A stretch of DNA of 64,000 bases from Trissonchulus latispiculum. Taxonomy: Eukaryota; Nematoda; Enoplea; Enoplida; Ironidae. Of this stretch, positions 48,881 through 58,770 are shown piece by piece; the first letter of the stretch is position 1, and each line of letters opens with the position of its first letter. The notes under the pieces were generated by a model that was given only the letters and a program-made list of their open reading frames with translations, had not been told where the DNA came from and did no database searches. The position numbers and the translations under genes were made by a program. The stretch spans positions 1 through 64,000 of the forward strand of contig JASAND010013057.1 in the NCBI GenBank assembly GCA_030248195.1, read 5' to 3'.

Positions 48881-51220
48881 ATGGGCAATCAATTCGCCTT
48901 TCGCGTTCAGAAAGACTTTCCAGAAAGACATTCTCCCGTTCCGCGAGACCCTGACCAACAGATGAAGGTCCTCCTGAAGCGGGCCGGTACTCCTGCCCTA
49001 CCTAGTCCAGCCTCAGTATTGTCTGACCCTGGCGATCAGCCTATCTTGCCCACCCCTCCACCCCCTCCAGTGAGCGAACCACAGCCTGGCCCGAGCCAGG
49101 CTACAATCAGTGCCAGTCGGTCTATCCAGAATTTACTAGATCCTACGACAAATCCTAGCCCTCTGACCAGAATCGTGACGGTTCCTGGTGGGCTCAATCT
49201 TCTAGGACTTGCGGCCTCGTCGGCATTACAACAGGAAGGGCAGCAACCAGCTGCGTCACCAGCCCAGATGGAAACTTCAGATAAGGAGGAAACCTCCTCC
49301 CAGCTTGAGCGCGACGCTAGAGCACGAGCAGGAGCCGATTACGAGGATGTGTCAGATGAGGAGAAGGAATCGGAAGATTTGTTTTCAGAGGAAAATCAGC
49401 CGGCTGATGGGGAGGATGATGCGGCCTCCGATGACATTCGCGTTCTGGAGGAAGTACAGGGAGACGCAGAACCAGTAGTGGCCCAACAACAAGGTATGGA
49501 TATTGATCAGGTAGTTGCTGCTGTGGCTAAGGCTGCCATCGCAGGGGGCTATATGGTACCACCGGCACAAGCGGGCGTGGTCCCTCCAGTCCCGCAGCTT
49601 CGCCCTATAGCGACGGAGCTGGACCGTTTGGACCCGTTTCGCAGGGAGCGAAACTACGAGCGACTCGAGGCCCATCTACGGGTGTATACGGACGCGCTGC
49701 TGCGTCATCGCCAGTTCGGCGTTGAGGCATTGGGAGAAGAGTATGAAACAGCAGCCCTAGCCTTGGGGACTATGCTGACGGAGCAATTGACGGGATTACC
49801 GGCACCTCGTCCGAATTTTGCTAACATTCGATTAAACGATAATGACGACGATAATACCTTCGTGATCGACTCACTGGGTCGCTTCTTCTATCTTCTCCCG
49901 GATTTGATCAGTCTTTTAGGTGAAGCCCCTCTTGTCGCCTTTGATGTGGAAGGGGGTAATGACATTCAGTTCGCAGTGCCACAGGATGGAACGATTACAA
50001 TGTTGCAGTTCATGGGCCCTGTAGGCCAGGTCTCAGGGTACCGCAGGCCGGTGACCTTTGTTATCATGGTAGCGTACATCTTAGCCCAGCTGAAGGATTT
50101 CGGACCGTTTCTCCAGCTGCTGGAGCTGTTAACGGATTCTAGTTTGCAAGCCCGTTGGGGTTCTGTGGATATTAAAGCTGATGCCTTACGCTTGGCACGG
50201 GCCTACGGCCTTCAGGGTTTGGAACATCGACTAGTAGAGGTCCAGGAATATTGGATCCACGCTTGGAATTTACGACGGTCCAGTCAATATCGAGACTTGA
50301 ACTACCAGAGCGACCTGCGACCACCTGACCCCTATGCGAGGGACCGCTATGGGTTTATCAATAGCACAGGCGCTGGCCTACGGAGGATGGCGGGTATTTG
50401 TTCCGTTGCCAACCCAAAGCTGAAGCGTTGCTGTACCCGGGGTATTCCTGTAGTCCCTCATGAAGGGGATGTGCGCTACGCATTAGCGGACGTGGACGCC
50501 ACCTATCACATACTACGCCTTATTCGGGAGTTATTGGATGAACGAGATAGTGAACTGGCAACTCAACTGTCTACACTCCACAATGCCTATGGACCGGAAG
50601 TGGAAGCGGCTTTGGAACACGAGCGGCGGAAAGGTCACGGCCCTCATGCTGGGGTACGGAACGTAACCCCACTTCAGGGTCGACCAACCCCGGACCAAGA
50701 ACAATTTCAGCAGATGATTCATCAGCGCCTGCTACCTACGGATGATGTCCCTGACGCGGACCTGCCACGACAGCGGCCGTTGTGGTCATTTAGCTTCCAT
50801 ATGGGACAGAATATCAATGTGGTTCACCCGCTGCGGGAAGCGATTTATCAACGATTTTTGGTTTTTATGCGAGCTTGGACCAGATGGCGATTTCAGCCGC
50901 GTGCACTACCGGCCATCGACTGGCGTCGGGTTAGGGTTTCGCAGGATGGCAGATACCACGCTATAGATCCAGAAAGGCCACAAGATCAGGTGGAATTACA
51001 ACCAAATGCGGAGTTAGTTGAACAGTTGCATGCGGCAGGAGCCCGGAGAGTTCAGGACTACATTCCATCGGATGGTGAAGGCTTCCCGGAAGAGGGCGAA
51101 ACTCCAGCCTCGGCTGCTTTGGTGGTGCCTGACCGCGACGGTAGGCACAAGGAAGTACAAATTGTTCCTCATAAACCGCCAGTGTCGAGACAGCGGGGAC
51201 CTCCTCGGCCACCCCATTGA
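48881..51220 (+). CDS. DEDDy 3'-5' exonuclease protein of the LTR element (ORF3a)
   Basis: Intact 779-codon ORF from ATG 48881. The N-terminal 330 residues are disordered: Pro-rich, then strongly acidic. Residues about 335-560 form an RNase D/EXD-WRN type exonuclease domain: Exo I VAFDVEG (Asp and Glu at about 355 and 357), the beta strand TITMLQF, Exo II VDIKADALRLARAYGLQ (Asp about 430), and Exo III YALADVDATYHI, giving YxxxD (Tyr about 533, Asp about 537). All five DEDDy residues are present. The C-terminal 200 residues are basic and unrecognised. It lies downstream of integrase, where env usually sits; the next frames continue without a real gap, so it was probably the start of a longer polyprotein. 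Likely activity is 3'-5' trimming of RNA or DNA; its role in the element is unknown. I know of no standard Ty3/gypsy lineage with this domain. Confidence 0.85.
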   Translation: MGNQFAFRVQKDFPERHSPVPRDPDQQMKVLLKRAGTPALPSPASVLSDPGDQPILPTPPPPPVSEPQPGPSQATISASRSIQNLLDPTTNPSPLTRIVTVPGGLNLLGLAASSALQQEGQQPAASPAQMETSDKEETSSQLERDARARAGADYEDVSDEEKESEDLFSEENQPADGEDDAASDDIRVLEEVQGDAEPVVAQQQGMDIDQVVAAVAKAAIAGGYMVPPAQAGVVPPVPQLRPIATELDRLDPFRRERNYERLEAHLRVYTDALLRHRQFGVEALGEEYETAALALGTMLTEQLTGLPAPRPNFANIRLNDNDDDNTFVIDSLGRFFYLLPDLISLLGEAPLVAFDVEGGNDIQFAVPQDGTITMLQFMGPVGQVSGYRRPVTFVIMVAYILAQLKDFGPFLQLLELLTDSSLQARWGSVDIKADALRLARAYGLQGLEHRLVEVQEYWIHAWNLRRSSQYRDLNYQSDLRPPDPYARDRYGFINSTGAGLRRMAGICSVANPKLKRCCTRGIPVVPHEGDVRYALADVDATYHILRLIRELLDERDSELATQLSTLHNAYGPEVEAALEHERRKGHGPHAGVRNVTPLQGRPTPDQEQFQQMIHQRLLPTDDVPDADLPRQRPLWSFSFHMGQNINVVHPLREAIYQRFLVFMRAWTRWRFQPRALPAIDWRRVRVSQDGRYHAIDPERPQDQVELQPNAELVEQLHAAGARRVQDYIPSDGEGFPEEGETPASAALVVPDRDGRHKEVQIVPHKPPVSRQRGPPRPPH

Positions 51221-52548
51221 ACCAGCCTGGTACCAGTCAGCAACGAGACGCGCGACGCGATTCCAGGCAGAGGCAGACTTCGCCGGAGTTCTTGCGGTTA
51301 CCGAAATCCCCTCCCAGATCCCGACCCCCACAACAGGTGTATACCAGTAAACGGTATTACCAACAATCGGCTCCACCTACGTCTCGGCAGCAACCGCGAG
51401 ACCTGTCACAATCGGACGCGTCTAAAACACGTAGCCAGCCAGCAGTGACTGCTGAGAGCCGGTTCGGCGTGAAGCCCTTGCCGACGTGGAGGGACCCAGC
51501 AGAGTTGTATAGGAGAGCTCAAGCGCAGCCGCAGCCCCAACCTGGCCCGGTGTGGGCACATCCAGATCATGAATATATGCCACCTATCCCGGACGAGTAT
51601 CTAAGACAACAGGAGCGACAAGATCGACAAGAGGGCGTGACGCCCTCTACCTCCCAACAAGCCCGTGAATCAGAGGCAACACCACCTAAAAGCCACAGGG
51701 CGGTTACATCCGAAGAAGAGCGAGAACTGCGGGAACTCATGAAGTGCTTCCCACATATCCAGGACCCTATGGACCTGCTTGATGTCGACCCTAGTATAAT
51801 GGAAGCAGTCCGGATAGTGCTGAGAGAGGAGCGAGCCAAGGCTTCAGCCGTGACGGCACCGCCAGGCCTAACCCAGGTTCCTGCTCCGCCAGGAATTCAA
51901 GCTGCCCCAATAACAGTGTCGGCACCCATTGCCGGACTTTCGGAACTGCAGGCCCAAGTTATGGCTGAGCCACAAGGAGCTGCTCCTATGGAGGTTCAGC
52001 AGATTCAACAACCAAGTGGTCTGGAACAACCGCTCTTACAATTGATGCCATCAGCAGAAGTTTTGCACCAGATCGGATTGACTCCGGCGATTTATGAAAC
52101 TATATCTCCTCAAGTGTGGCCTATGTTCAGTCATTTTGTGCAGGCATTGACTCATTTGACGGCTAATGGCCGTATTGGACCTTCACGCCATATCTTCAAT
52201 CCTGTGGCCATGTACCATCTAGCCCCAACACCTAACCCACAACCCACGGGACCTAATGAGAGATTCATGGTGCCGGAATATGTGGCAGTGATGGACACAC
52301 GACAAACAGCAGAGACGCGTCGAACTGGGACGACCCAGGTTCGACAATTTATTGTGGTTCCTAAGTTGGATCGCACAGCGGCAGGCTTTGATCCGTCAGC
52401 CTATCTGATCGCCATCGACCAAGGGCTACCAGTGCACTGGCAGGTCATGGAGGCTTACCTCCCTGGTTTGCCGTGGTTCCGTCAGGTTATGATGTGGCGC
52501 GACGCCAATAATGTGGTCCATATGTCCATATTACAGTCAATCCTTTAA
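51217..52548 (+). pseudogene. ORF3b, unrecognised continuation of the third polyprotein
   Basis: 443 codons opening directly in the overlap with the exonuclease ORF, without an ATG (TTG at 51217). A one-base shift in the CCCCATTG stretch near 51214 would link the two frames. Content: Q/R/P-rich disordered part, an acidic-basic region (EEERELRELMKCFPHIQDP), and a C-terminal part (about 52030-52548) with aromatic residues. No known domain, signal peptide or membrane helix. Confidence 0.55.
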
Positions 52549-54116
52549 TACAAGGGGATGAATATTTTAGCCAGGTGACGATGCCTTTGGTGTTGTCCCC
52601 TGAAGATCAACAGGAAGCAGAGCGTGTTCGTGACCAATTAGACATCTTGATGATTCCACCTGGTCCTACGCTGCACCAGCGAGGCCAAATTTACCGGGGG
52701 TCTCGGGCTGCTGGCATGCGTATGCCCTTGTCTGCAGCAGTTCCGTGGGGAGTGCGCACTAACTACGCCCCTCGACCACAGACGCAGTATATGGCTGCGT
52801 GTGTTGCGACTACAATCTCATCTGCTTCAGTCATGATGGCTCCACCAATTCCGGCCGCCCCAGTTTTTCGACCTGTCCCATCTCAAGGTACGGCCCGTAC
52901 AACGCCTGTGACTACAGCCTCGTCCAATTACCCGCCACGGTTCGGAGCGCCTCCGACCGGACCCTTACCCCCTAGAAGGGAGGAAAGACGGGACAGTTCT
53001 ACATCATCTCGGGCATCTGGATATGCAGGGCCACCACCTAAGAAATGGGCGCAGGACCGTGACGGTCGCGGAGCCCTGGGCGATGATTATGGTGCTTCAG
53101 CATCTAGAGATGCAGGGTATCAGCGGAGAGATAGGTGGGACTCACGTGGTTCCGACTACTATACCTGTCGAGATGACGTGGGACATGACTCTCGGTCCAG
53201 AGACAGAAAACGACGAGATGAGGGAGATCAAAGACCATCAACCAGTTACCAAGAATGGAGGCCGCTGCGGCCCACCCAGTTTCAAGGACCCCAGTTTAAA
53301 AGCAGAGGTCGTCCTGCCGAACCGCCCTCAAGGGAACCTAGATCGGTTTTCTCACCACGGACAGCAATGGCCCAGGGACCCCAGATCCCTGATGATCAGC
53401 GACCCGGTACTAGCGGATACTGGAAGGCCTCCTATAATTGGAAACCAGCGTCTGCCCCTGTAGAGTACCGACGTCGTGAAGGTGACCAGTATGTTCCGTA
53501 CCGTTCCCAATCATCTACCCAACAGCACCAGGTCCGGGTCTACCCCGAGGAGCCACCGCGTAAGAGGAAAATGGAGCCATTACCACCTTTTGGAGTTTCT
53601 GCTACATACGAACAAGTTCGGGACGCTCAGCGTAAACGGACAGCAGGAAATTTTCCGTCATTCCGCGAAATCCTTCATGAACAACATATTATCGCAAAAC
53701 GCGATCAGTTTGGTAAGAATTTATTGCATGACCATAGCGATCCGGTCTATCCACCATTCCAGTTGCAGCAGCCATACCCGGAACAGGTTGGCCACCTTGC
53801 AACCCCCGCACCGGCGGTCTACTGGCAAGATTTTTGGGGCAGATGGCAGGGGCAGCAGCTACCTGTCGCTGTAGGCAGAGAAACGCCCCATCCAGCGCTG
53901 GTTGCTTTCCGTCAGGTGGTTTTGCAATGGTTTGTTAACGTGAGTCAAACACCGGTGACCATGTCTATGGAACTTTTGGACAAGCTGAAACAGATGTTTC
54001 GGGAAGATCACCCCGACATGTATCAGTACTTTGAGACAGGCGATCGTCGCACGCCGGATCGCTCCGGGTTTATTGCAACTTGGAAGTTCAAAAACAATCG
54101 TTCGTTCACGCTATGA
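52549..54116 (+). pseudogene. ORF3c, RS/RG-rich unrecognised region
   Basis: Open from about 52530 in a new frame (first ATG 52581). The middle (about 52970-53560) is rich in R, S, D, G and P (RRDRWDSRGSDYY, RSRDRKRRDEG), typical of disordered RNA-binding segments. The end (53620-54100) is more ordered-looking. A frame change lies between about 54080 and 54110, leading to the next ORF. No domain assignable. Confidence 0.55.
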
Positions 54117-55281
54117 AGACCCAGAACCAGAGGTTGAGATCTTTAAAGTGGTGAACTCCGCTGTGTGGGGTCACGCGGAGCTGCTCCGACGGTGTGTCCC
54201 GGAACTGACACCCTATGCACATGTCTTTTCCCGCCCAGCTTCGAGAGGTTTTCGAGATGTGTACCGCGCTGCGGCTCAGGAACTGGACCGAATGGAAGCG
54301 GTGCGGAGAGCTTTCTGGTACTGGTACCAACCACCCGTGCAGGGTATTCGAGCTGTGGCTCCAAGGGAATTTCTGGTTCCGTGTTTCCGCCATCATTGTA
54401 GGAACTCGTACATGCATACCGTCGAAGGCGGATTGCGTACAGCTCAGAAACCTGGCATTGTCTTTCCTATGCCGGAATACATTTATCAATATCGAAAAAG
54501 CGATTTCGCGTGTCATGCGGAGGCGCTACGCTATATTACTCTTGAGCCTAACCGCTTGGGCACCGAGATCAAACTGGGGGTGCGACACCGCCTAGAGGTG
54601 GAACCGTATTCCTTTGCAGTCGATTCTTGGCAGGGCGGCTATCAGGTGCGAACTATGTGCCGCATTCATTGGGATACCTTCTACCAGTCAGAGGAGCTCC
54701 GGGAATACATGTTGCGTCATCCAGCGGCCCTCTACGACGAAGCCTCAGGCGAGACGTTTTGGGGCTTTCGCCCGGCTTTGCCGGCACAGGTTATTGTGCG
54801 TGGAGTGGAAGATCTCCAACATGAACAGTTTGATCAATGGTTTCAGCGTGAGGCATGGTTTAGCGGAGCGTCTATCCATGGTACCTATTGGACCGTGACC
54901 CTCCTCTGGTTTACCCAGGGAGGACCCCAGGACTTCTACTCGGATTGGCAATCTCCAACTCCGCTTTCATAGGCGGAATATGACGCGTTCATTCAGGTCA
55001 TCCGGCGACGGATTGAACATGCACGGGAGAATTGGATGAACGGCAGAATGGCCCCGCCATTCTTCGCAGTGGATAACCCGCCCACGGAACTGCGAGCGGC
55101 TGCGCTGCGCATGCCGGTGAATCGCACAGGAGAATACATTGATGGTTTGGCACCACCTGGACAGGAGAACAACGTCTTCTGCCCGTGTATATGCGTCGCT
55201 ATCTTTGATCCTTCCGCCCCTCATCGTGCTGGCTCCCGCCTCCCCATCGACCGCCAGAGCCCGGTTTGGAACCGTTTCTAA
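54090..55281 (+). pseudogene. ORF3d, aromatic-rich C-terminal part of the third polyprotein
   Basis: The frame runs to a TAG at 54970-54972, then continues in the same frame to TAA-type stop at 55279-55281; the TAG is thus probably a nonsense change. The protein is folded-looking and rich in W, Y, F and R (for example RRAFWYWYQPPVQGIRA; FWGFRPALPAQVI). No transmembrane helix, so not a classical envelope. Unrecognised family. Confidence 0.55.
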
Positions 55282-57460
55282 ACCGTTCCCCCGCCCCTAG
55301 TTACTACCAGCGACTGGTGTAACCTTACGTAATTAGCTCAACTTACCGCGACGGTGTAGTTGTAGCTTAATGTCCCTTTCATTATCATTGACGGTGGATG
55401 TAACATCATAACGGCGGAGGTATCATTATGACGGCGGAGGTATCATTATGACGGCGGATGTATCATTATGACGGCGGATGTATCATACTAACGGCGGAGG
55501 TCTTGTATCATATCATATCATTCTATCATTCCATCAATCCAGCGACGGTGCTATTTACTATGTCATTCCATTTCATTGCCTTATTCCATCATTGCCATTC
55601 CTATTGACCTGAATCTTAATTACTGACTACCTCTATTTGGATTACTACCCCTGATTTGATTGCTCAATTATGAAGACTGCCTTACGATGACTCTTTCCAG
55701 AATTCTAACCCCGATTGTGACGACCCGATGAAGACTAATTGCTCGATCTATGCCTTATCCCCGATCTGTGCCATTCCAGCGATATAGACGCTCTACTGTA
55801 TATAGATCTATCCCCGATGAAGACGATTCCCATTTGGTGACTTTGAAACTAGTTTCTTTTGTGCTTTAACTATAGATGTACGTATTTTATTTCTTGTGCC
55901 GTATTTTTGGTGGTCTTAACATTTAAAAACATAACCTTTTTCCGAGCTTTATTCTAAATTTTAGAATTTCTCTATTTACCTACTTACATTTTACCATTTT
56001 CTTGAGCTTTCTTATTTAAAACATTAGAATCTCTAATCAATTATTTAACTTTTTACCATTTTCATGGAGCTTTATTTTAAAAATTAACCAAAAATTCTGT
56101 GTATTTTGTAGTGATTTTGACTGTGTTCCATGCATAATATTGCTTTTTATATGTGATTTGCTGTACAGTTTTACATGCCATGTTCGTATTCTGTTCGCTT
56201 TAATTATGTAACCAAAGTTTTGTTCAAAAGTTTTTACTAAAACCGGGTTTATTCTTTTCTTGAAGCTTTCATTTTCATATTTTTTATTAACGGGTTTGAT
56301 TGCGGGTTTTGTGTCCTTTAACGAGTATTTCGTAACCTGACGCAACGTCAGAAGATGTGTGACGCACCAGCCATGTCCCACTTTATGTCCTTTACTGCCG
56401 CCACATTTTTATCAAAATTATTCTCTTTTACCTACATCTTTTAGTTGTCCCAACGGTTCCTGTCCATGTTTGTACCTGTCAGTCGATTTTTGTAAAAATT
56501 TTCTTGGTAAAATGTCAGTTTTGTTTCCCACTCCAGAGCGCCAAAGTAGTTCCCGAATAATATGCCCCTATTCCATTGTAGGGCCTGCATGCGCGGTTGG
56601 GAGGATCTTCTCCAAAATTCTTATTTTAAGGGACTTTCTACTAATATTTTAACCAGTGTTTCGCGTTTTTAGTAACTCTAAGACTTCATTTTAACCCCCT
56701 CCTAATTTAATTTACTTTATTTTTATAAGTACCACGAGGGTATTTGGGGACTCTCCGTACCCTTTTGGTCCTTTTTATACATGCTTAAGCATGTTTAGGG
56801 TTACCTTGTAACTCTTTTAATTTAATTTAATACTTATATTTTACTTAAAGACTCCACAAACTTACTCCTACTTACACGCGAAACACTGGGATTAAATTCA
56901 TTTCATTACCTATTGCTCTAAATTATTTTATTAATTATCTTTCGTCTTTCTAATTTTGCAGGAGATCCGCAGGGCACTGAGTTAGCGATGCGAGGCTAGG
57001 CCCACCCACCCACCCAGCCGGAGATGGCGCACCCTACATTTGGCGGGAGGTTACCTCCGTACCTTAGTTTGAATAGACCCAGACGAAGCTGACATTTCGG
57101 TTCTTATTTTGTTTATTTGATTTCCTAGCAATGCAGGTACGAGATCCCCACCGCTGCGGCTGGAGGATCATGGGTCGCCCATTCACGCACCGTCCCGTGG
57201 CATTAATAGGGCAGTTGTCCATGCGTGTTTTTATGGCTGGTCTTCACTAGTCTTTCGTCGCCATGTCATTTTTATTATGTTCCGTACTTAGTCAAGTTTA
57301 GTTTACTTTTGTCTTTTGGTATTTCTTTTTGTATCGTGACTTATGTACTGAGACCCATTTACCAAAATTCAGTCAAAAATTTTCACTGTTGGGTAAATTT
57401 CTTCCTTCTTTTTGGTTGATGTGTCCCTCGCGGGAGCTCGGGCGGTAAGCCCTGGGGAGA
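55282..57460 (+). other. 3' untranslated region of the LTR element
   Basis: 2.2 kb non-coding sequence, AT-rich in the middle, ending in GGTAAGCCCTGGGGAGA immediately before the 3' LTR; the GGGGAGA is a short polypurine-tract candidate. It contains a tandem repeat at 55395-55500. Confidence 0.6.
55390..55503 (+). repeat. 20-bp tandem repeat (GACGGCGGAGGTATCATTAT)
   Basis: About five and a half copies of a 20-bp unit, with G/T alternation at GGCGGAGG/GGCGGATG, inside the 3' untranslated region of the LTR element. Confidence 0.8.
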
Positions 57461-58652
57461 TGTAATGTGTGAGTTGTGATGTGTGAGTTGTGTGTATTTT
57501 TAGTGAGTCTATGTGAATGTGAGATTTTAGTAAGAGTGGTAATTTTAGTGTGAAATGTGTCTTGTGTGAAATTGTGTAGATTTGTATTGAAATTTGTGTG
57601 AAATCTAATATCTGCTATGTTAAAACGCGATATGTTTTATTCAGCCCACTTAGCGACTAGGTGGCGCTGCTGAGCTAGCCTTGTTGAAGCGCATAGTCGG
57701 GTCTGCAAGAGGGTCTCAAATTCAGCCAATCAAAATTCACTAGGCATCTCTCTCAGCCTTCACTTTAAAACTAGTCAGTCTCGTTTAAAATTTCTTAGCG
57801 TGCGGCCGTCTCTAGCTCTGTGGCCTTATTTTCAAGTGTGCTCTTTTTGCCTTTCACCTTGGACCCTCTTGGTAACGTAAGTTATTGATTGTTTTTACTT
57901 TCTATTGCAGGCTCCGAGGCGACCTCGTGGGTCAATCTAAATTTATTAGGGGTGTGCTATTGTGTTTTAATTTTGGTTAATTGGTAACTAATATTGCTGT
58001 TTATTTTAGAAAGGGGTTTGTTGTGTTATGTCATATAGTTTAGTCAGCCGCGACGGCTTAGGGAATATTATTTGAGATATTGGTTTTCGGAAGGGTTTAA
58101 ATAATTTCTGGGTTGAATCTGTGCACGTAAATTGTCCTGTAACTGTATCTAAATTCTATTCATGTCCTGTTTAACTGTAGTATTTCTTAGAATGTATACT
58201 TGTTTGCATTTTCCCTGTTTCTGTAAGCCTTATTGATGAATGTTCTAGTGTCAAAATTCCTTATACCAGTTTGTGTAATTTTCGGGAGTCTCTCCCTTTG
58301 CCTGTTTCTTTATTAAATGCGGTCTCAGTAGCTGAGCCGTTAGGGTGTCTTTATTTAGGTTTTGTTAGAATTGTATACTCGGTAGGTAGGATTTGAGTCC
58401 ATTCCAATTTTAGGTAGGCTAATTATTTACTGAGCGTGTACTTAATTTATTCAAGGTTCTTGCTATAGTCAAAAGTCAGACATTTATTAGTCCCTTAGTC
58501 AGTCTTATTTAGCCTTCAGTCAGTCGTAGCTTATTCTTGGCGAGATCCTGCCCAGGTCGACTGGAACATAAGTCTCCTCCAGGTTCGTCGTTTCCATACG
58601 CGTACAGTTTCCACCCGTAAAGTTTGGCTAGCTATACCATTCCAGCTTTACA
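57461..58652 (+). repeat. 3' LTR (1192 bp)
   Basis: Same ends as the 5' LTR but 413 bp longer because of two segments: 57661-57949 (289 bp, begins GT and ends AG) and 58247-58373 (127 bp, replaced by CC in the 5' LTR). Inside the first is a GTAAGT...TTTCTATTGCAG pair 34 nt apart, too short for a normal intron. Confidence 0.9.
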
Positions 58653-58770
58653 CCAGGGCCGGGATCGAACCGCCGAGTTTTGAATTAGGAGTAGAACGCT
58701 CTACCGCAGCGCCACTGCCACACCCCCGGACAGCGAGACTAGATTATTACACTGATTTCAACATTTCAAA
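58653..58770 (-). mobile_element. SINE family B, right part, split by the LTR element
   Basis: Minus strand carries box A TGGCGCTGCGGTAGAGCG and box B CGGTTCGATCCCGG. On the plus strand it is followed by GCGAGACTAGATTATTACACTG, matching the flank of the intact copy at 30.4 kb (GAGACTAGTTTGTTACGCTG). Confidence 0.7.

Larger units (their letters stand above)
38450..58652 (+). mobile_element. Giant (20.2-kb) Ty3/gypsy-like LTR retrotransposon with exonuclease ORF
   Basis: Two LTRs starting TGTAATG and ending TTTACA bound an 18.2-kb interior. The insertion sits in a SINE and is flanked by a 4-bp duplication, CTAG/CCAG; the intact SINE copy at 30.3 kb reads TCCA at the join, so the left site has changed C to T. 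Order of domains: Gag, protease, RT, RNase H, integrase (Ty3/gypsy order), then a further 6.4-kb coding block beginning with a DEDDy exonuclease. The shared parts of the LTRs differ by roughly a dozen substitutions in about 780 bp (my manual count), so the insertion is fairly recent; yet frameshifts, stops and deletions make this copy non-autonomous. No envelope-like signal or membrane segment is visible. No TGG-type primer-binding site follows the 5' LTR. Confidence 0.9.

Noticed and set aside
54090..55281. Envelope glycoprotein of the LTR element
   Set aside because: Position fits env but no signal peptide, furin-type site, Cys pattern or transmembrane helix is visible.
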